A DNA stretch of 7,133 bases from Thermoplasmata archaeon (GTDB lineage: Archaea; Thermoplasmatota; B47-G6): contig QMTU01000032.1 of the NCBI GenBank assembly GCA_003663585.1, forward strand, positions 1 to 7,133, in the 5' to 3' direction. A program made the position numbers and the translations under genes. The notes under the pieces were generated by a model. That model did not search any database and was not told the DNA's origin. It saw only the letters and a list, made by a program, of their open reading frames with translations. This document shows positions 5,793 to 7,133 of this stretch, in pieces (the first letter of the stretch is position 1; every line of letters starts with the position of its first letter).

Positions 5793-6273
5793 TAGCGCCA
5801 TTCCAGTGGCAGTCCTCGTATTCATAATATACATACTTTTCACGGGATCCGCAACGCTATATGATATCATTACGGGGGTTATAGTCAGCGTTGCATGTGG
5901 AGTGCTCTTTGGAGAGTTCGTTGTCAGAAATCCGAGTAAGTGCTTTGATCCTAGAAGATGGTTTTGGACTATTGCTTATTTCCTGAAGTATATGACAGTA
6001 ATAGAGGCAAGAGCACATCTTGACGTGATAAAGAGAATCCTTACCATGGACATCAGGCCCGGAATCGTTAAGGTGCCAATAGATGTAAAGAACGACTACT
6101 CAAGGATTCTAGTTGCACACTCAATAACGAACACTCCTGGAACTGTGACTGTAGACATGGATGACAACTACATATACGTGAACTGGATAAACGTTGTGAC
6201 AGAAAAGCCAAAAGAGGCTAGAAAACGCATATCGGAGGAATTTGAGAAATTCGCAGAGAAGATATTTGAGTGA
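5779..6273 (+). CDS. mnhE: Na+/H+ antiporter subunit MnhE/MrpE (MbhA-like)
   Basis: 164-residue protein with two hydrophobic N-terminal segments (about 6-22 and 26-48), a further partly hydrophobic region near 61-75, and a soluble C-terminal domain. The signature AHSITNTPGTVTVDMDDNYI (113-132) followed by VNWINV (134-139) matches the MrpE pattern (S-x-T-x-TPGT-x-T-x-D ... YVHW). The tail (141-164) is charged and probably helical. ATG 5779 lies 14 bases inside mnhC, with GAGGTGAT at 5766-5773 as binding site. Length is normal for MrpE (about 160). In Mbh and in classical Mrp operons the E gene is not between C and D as it is here. Otherwise the gene is ordinary; family call is firm. Confidence 0.93.
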   Translation: MARLSSAIPVAVLVFIIYILFTGSATLYDIITGVIVSVACGVLFGEFVVRNPSKCFDPRRWFWTIAYFLKYMTVIEARAHLDVIKRILTMDIRPGIVKVPIDVKNDYSRILVAHSITNTPGTVTVDMDDNYIYVNWINVVTEKPKEARKRISEEFEKFAEKIFE

Positions 6274-6280
6274 GGTGATC
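6272..6280 (+). promoter_or_regulatory. Ribosome binding site of mnhD
   Basis: GAGGTGATC is a nearly complete complement of the archaeal 16S rRNA 3' end, beginning in the mnhE stop codon and ending two bases before ATG 6283. It is one of the strongest matches in the window. Confidence 0.65.
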
Positions 6281-6282
6281 TA

Positions 6283-7133
6283 ATGCTCGTTGTGGGTCTT
6301 ACAGTAGTGGTTCCAATAGCATTTGCATTCAGCCTTCCACTTTACTCAAAGATCGTTAGAGGTAACAGAGGAGCAATAGCCTCCTATGCTATTCTTGGAT
6401 CAGTCATCACACTTGTGCTCTCAGTACTTGTGGCAAAGGAGGTGTACTATTCCTCAGGACCTCTTGTATATGTCTTTGGAAAATGGGTAGCTCCTGTGGG
6501 AATAGTGTATGAAGTAGATCTTTTAAGCGCTGTAATAGCGTCAGTTACAGCATTTCTCATGTTCATAATAGCGCTTTACAGCTATCACTACCTTAAGCAC
6601 GAGGGAGGAATAGAGTGGTACTACACACTCTTTATGGGCCTTGAGGCAGGCCTAATAGGAGTTCTTTACACGGGAGATGCGTTTAACTTGTTCGTCATGA
6701 TAGAGGTCACAAGCATAGCTGCATATGGCCTAGTGATGTTCTACAGAAGTAGAGGAGACTCTGTGGTGGCCGGGCTGAAGTACGCCATAATTGGGGCTAC
6801 TGCAACCACAGTGTACTTCTTAGCAGTGGTCTTCATATACGCAACGGTAGGCACATTAAACATGGCAGATATAGCTGCAAAGCTTCATGGGATTCCATTT
6901 GCAGTTTCAGAGGTATACTACCATAACTTCGCCATGGCTACAGGGATAGCACTCATACTGGCAACATGGGCCTTTCTAGTTAAGGCAGCAATATTTCCAA
7001 ATCATTTCTGGCTTCCAGAGGCTCACCCAGCAGCACCTACGCCAATCTCCGCTGTTCTGAGCGGTTTAGTAGTAAATGTTGGAGTGTACTCACTCCTTAG
7101 GTTTTACGTAACTATCTTCAGGGCTCCTCTAGA
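6283..7133 (+). CDS. mnhD: Na+/H+ antiporter subunit MnhD/MrpD (NuoN/M-like, MbhH-like), N-terminal part; truncated by window end
   Basis: An open frame from ATG 6283 to the window end gives 283 residues without a stop; the family is about 490-510 long, so roughly the C-terminal 40% is missing. It is the proton/sodium channel-type subunit. Repeated hydrophobic helices are visible throughout. Hallmarks of antiporter-like subunits are present: TGDAFNLFVMIEVTSIAAYG (130-149) with the key membrane glutamate E141, GLKYAIIGATATTVYF (164-179) with lysine K166, and LVKAAIFPNHFWLPEAHPAA (232-251) with K234, followed by PTPISAVLSGLVVNVGVYSL (252-271). The E141/K166 pair and K234 are the residues expected for ion transfer in this family (inferred by homology to NuoM/N and MrpD). 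The start is set by GAGGTGATC at 6272-6280. Whether this gene is specifically MrpD or another Nuo-like antiporter homologue rests mainly on its place in the mnh block. Confidence 0.93.
   Translation, partial: MLVVGLTVVVPIAFAFSLPLYSKIVRGNRGAIASYAILGSVITLVLSVLVAKEVYYSSGPLVYVFGKWVAPVGIVYEVDLLSAVIASVTAFLMFIIALYSYHYLKHEGGIEWYYTLFMGLEAGLIGVLYTGDAFNLFVMIEVTSIAAYGLVMFYRSRGDSVVAGLKYAIIGATATTVYFLAVVFIYATVGTLNMADIAAKLHGIPFAVSEVYYHNFAMATGIALILATWAFLVKAAIFPNHFWLPEAHPAAPTPISAVLSGLVVNVGVYSLLRFYVTIFRAPL

Noticed and set aside
1..7133. Internal promoters, terminators, repeats or mobile elements
   Set aside because: Genes abut or overlap throughout, with a longest gap of nine bases. Short T-runs and AT-rich patches fall inside coding sequence and have no supporting context, and no repeats or inverted-repeat ends were noticed by eye.

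Overview
The window is a continuous stretch of one tightly packed plus-strand operon. It encodes most of a membrane-bound, energy-converting [NiFe] hydrogenase of the formate-hydrogenlyase (Hyc/Hyf) type, fused at operon level to an Mrp/Mnh-type sodium/proton antiporter module. The combination points to a hyperthermophilic archaeon of the Thermococcales (Thermococcus/Pyrococcus). So do Shine-Dalgarno sequences matching the archaeal consensus GGAGGTGATC, heavy use of AGA/AGG arginine and ATA isoleucine codons, and moderate-to-low GC (mid-40s % by eye, not computed). This taxonomic call is an inference. Formate hydrogenlyases of this kind are known from Thermococcus onnurineus (Mfh-Mnh) and T. 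litoralis (Mhy1).

Layout. Positions 2-112 are the C-terminal tail of a membrane protein, probably the NuoL/M/N-like (HycC/HyfB) subunit. Positions 109-3743 are the hydrogenase core in the order NuoH-like (HycD), fused NuoC-NuoD catalytic subunit (HycE), two-cluster ferredoxin-like subunit (HycF) and NuoB-like small subunit (HycG). This is the same order as E. coli hycCDEFG. Positions 3740-7133 are the antiporter module: MnhF, MnhG, a MbhD/DUF4040 subunit (like part of the MrpA C-terminus), a fused MbhE-MnhB protein, MnhC, MnhE and the N-terminal 283 residues of MnhD, which runs off the window. The longest gap between genes is 9 bases and most junctions overlap by 4 bases, so no internal promoter or terminator is expected and I see none. 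No RNA genes, repeats, CRISPR or insertion sequences were found.

How it works together. Electrons from a donor not encoded here (a formate dehydrogenase or CO dehydrogenase module would be expected outside the window) pass through the iron-sulfur clusters of HycF and HycG to the Ni-Fe site of HycE, where protons are reduced to H2. The energy is transmitted through the NuoH-like subunit to the antiporter-like membrane subunits, which pump H+ and/or Na+. The Ni ligands are intact (C223, C226, C513, C516 of the fused large subunit), so this is a real hydrogenase and not the Ni-free Mbx paralogue. Closely related systems are characterised. The points of interest are architectural: the gene fusions, the reduced MrpA, the position of mnhE, the coupling of the two modules and the unknown electron donor.
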